A stretch of DNA of 5,029 nucleotides. It comes from JAFDWI01 sp040255345 (GTDB lineage Bacteria > Actinomycetota > Acidimicrobiia > Acidimicrobiales > Iamiaceae). Under the pieces are notes generated by a model, which saw only the letters and a list, made by a program, of their open reading frames with translations, did not search any database and had not been told where the DNA came from. A program made the translations under genes and the position numbers. Position 1 is the stretch's first letter, and each line of letters opens with the position of its first letter. This document shows positions 4,225-5,029 of this stretch, one piece after another. The stretch lies in contig JBDZUV010000172.1 in assembly GCA_040255345.1 (NCBI GenBank), forward strand, positions 1 through 5,029. Reading direction: 5' to 3'.

Positions 4225-5029
4225 TCAGATGCCGAACTGGGCGACGGTGGCGGCGAGCAGCCTGCGGGCCGCGGTTAGGGCGTCGGTGGCGCGTGGCGGG
4301 TCGAGCGGGTGCAGTGACTGCAGGTCGGTGTGACGATCGATCGCCCGCGCGAGCACCTCGTCGAGGTCGCCGAGGCGTTCGTGCAACCCGGTCAGCTCAC
4401 CGATCAGGCTGGATGGATCACGGGCGATGCGTTCACCGGCCCGGGCGAGGTGCATGATCGCCCGATTGTCGTCGCCCACCAGTGCCCGGGACGCGTCGCT
4501 GATCAGGGTGATCCGCCGGGCGAGACCGGGGTAGCCGTCGAGGAGCCTCTCGGCGTCGGTGCGGCGACGGCCCGTGGCCCGGTCGATCGTCACGATCGTC
4601 TCGGCACGCAGGTCGACCCGGGGCAGCGACACGACGACGGCACCGGCCGCGGCGTCGAACCACCAGTGGCCGTCGGTGCGACCGTTCGACCGGGGCACGT
4701 CGCGGTCGCCGACGCGGACGGCCCGGGGCGGGGCCTCGACGACGAAGCGGACTTCGACGGGACGGCGACGCAGCCACCCGCGGTACGCACCCTGGGCCGG
4801 CCCGATCCTGACGTGCCGCTGCCGGGCACGCACCCGCTGGTCGAGAGGGATCCACACCGATCGGCCCTGGGTGGAGCCGGTCGAGACCCCATCATCCTCG
4901 TAGCAGTCGTAGTGCCCGTCGGCGCCGGGATACGCGGTCACGACCAGATTCGGATACGAGGCCGTGTCGAGGCGCCGCGCGTCCTGCTGGGATGGCAGGA
5001 CCGTGCCCGCGGGCACGAACCGGGGGATC
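4225..5029 (-). CDS. GH31-family glycoside hydrolase, C-terminal part (5'-truncated by window)
   Basis: The visible 267 residues match the C-terminal end of GH31 alpha-glucosidase/alpha-xylosidase-type enzymes, which hydrolyse alpha-linked sugars. The open frame reads IPRFVPAGTVLPSQQ at the window edge, the beta-sandwich strand after the catalytic barrel (usual form: F.R.GS.IP). Next comes LVVTAYPGADGHYDCYEDDG at about residues 28-47, the hallmark of the DUF5110-type distal domain, then strands ending in VVVSLPRVDLRAETIVTID. A helical tail of roughly 110 residues, starting near DAERLLDGYPGLARRITLI, finishes the protein. The catalytic Asp residues would lie beyond the window, so substrate and activity cannot be judged. 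The frame stays open to the edge, and the GTG at 5016 is internal to the domain, not the true start. The full family length is usually about 700-800 residues. Confidence 0.85.
   Translation of the reverse strand, partial: IPRFVPAGTVLPSQQDARRLDTASYPNLVVTAYPGADGHYDCYEDDGVSTGSTQGRSVWIPLDQRVRARQRHVRIGPAQGAYRGWLRRRPVEVRFVVEAPPRAVRVGDRDVPRSNGRTDGHWWFDAAAGAVVVSLPRVDLRAETIVTIDRATGRRRTDAERLLDGYPGLARRITLISDASRALVGDDNRAIMHLARAGERIARDPSSLIGELTGLHERLGDLDEVLARAIDRHTDLQSLHPLDPPRATDALTAARRLLAATVAQFGI

Overview
The window is very GC-rich DNA with GTG as well as ATG starts. All six protein genes end in TGA and all lie on the minus strand. Codon use and protein style point to a high-GC actinobacterium, possibly of the Acidimicrobiia or Ilumatobacter type. 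That placement is an inference from composition and protein families only.

Layout in transcription order, from high to low coordinates. (1) 5029-4225: the C-terminal end of a GH31-type glycoside hydrolase, cut by the window edge and followed 6 bases after its stop by a GC hairpin that may be a terminator. (2) 4224-3933: a 292-base intergenic stretch with several short palindromes and direct repeats but no convincing gene. It should hold the promoter of the next operon. (3) 3932-1288: a probable three-gene operon. A small single-domain cupin overlaps a SnoaL/NTF2-like protein by an ATGA junction. After a 39-base gap comes a 601-residue TPR protein that carries the C-terminal module of large actinobacterial ATPase regulators but has no ATPase domain. 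(4) 1264-1008: a broken GNAT acetyltransferase relic with no N-terminal half, an in-frame TGA where Trp is expected, and a probable 1-base deletion near its end. (5) 842-161: a 143-residue protein of unknown function overlapping by 23 bases a 90-residue Cys-rich probable zinc-binding protein that has a strong ribosome binding site. (6) 153-1: a tandem array of a 36-base unit, each unit containing the 12-base palindrome TGCCCGCGGGCA. It begins 7 bases after the last stop codon and runs off the window.

How the genes work together: the cupin and SnoaL-like proteins are most simply read as a co-translated pair acting on a small molecule, with the TPR protein as a possible regulator or scaffold expressed with them. 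The 143-residue and Cys-rich pair looks like a separate, translationally coupled unit. The GH31 enzyme is a sugar-metabolism gene unrelated to the rest. No complete mobile element, CRISPR array, tRNA or rRNA was seen. The least explained items are the repeat array, the coupled small-gene pair, and the ATPase-less regulator-like protein.
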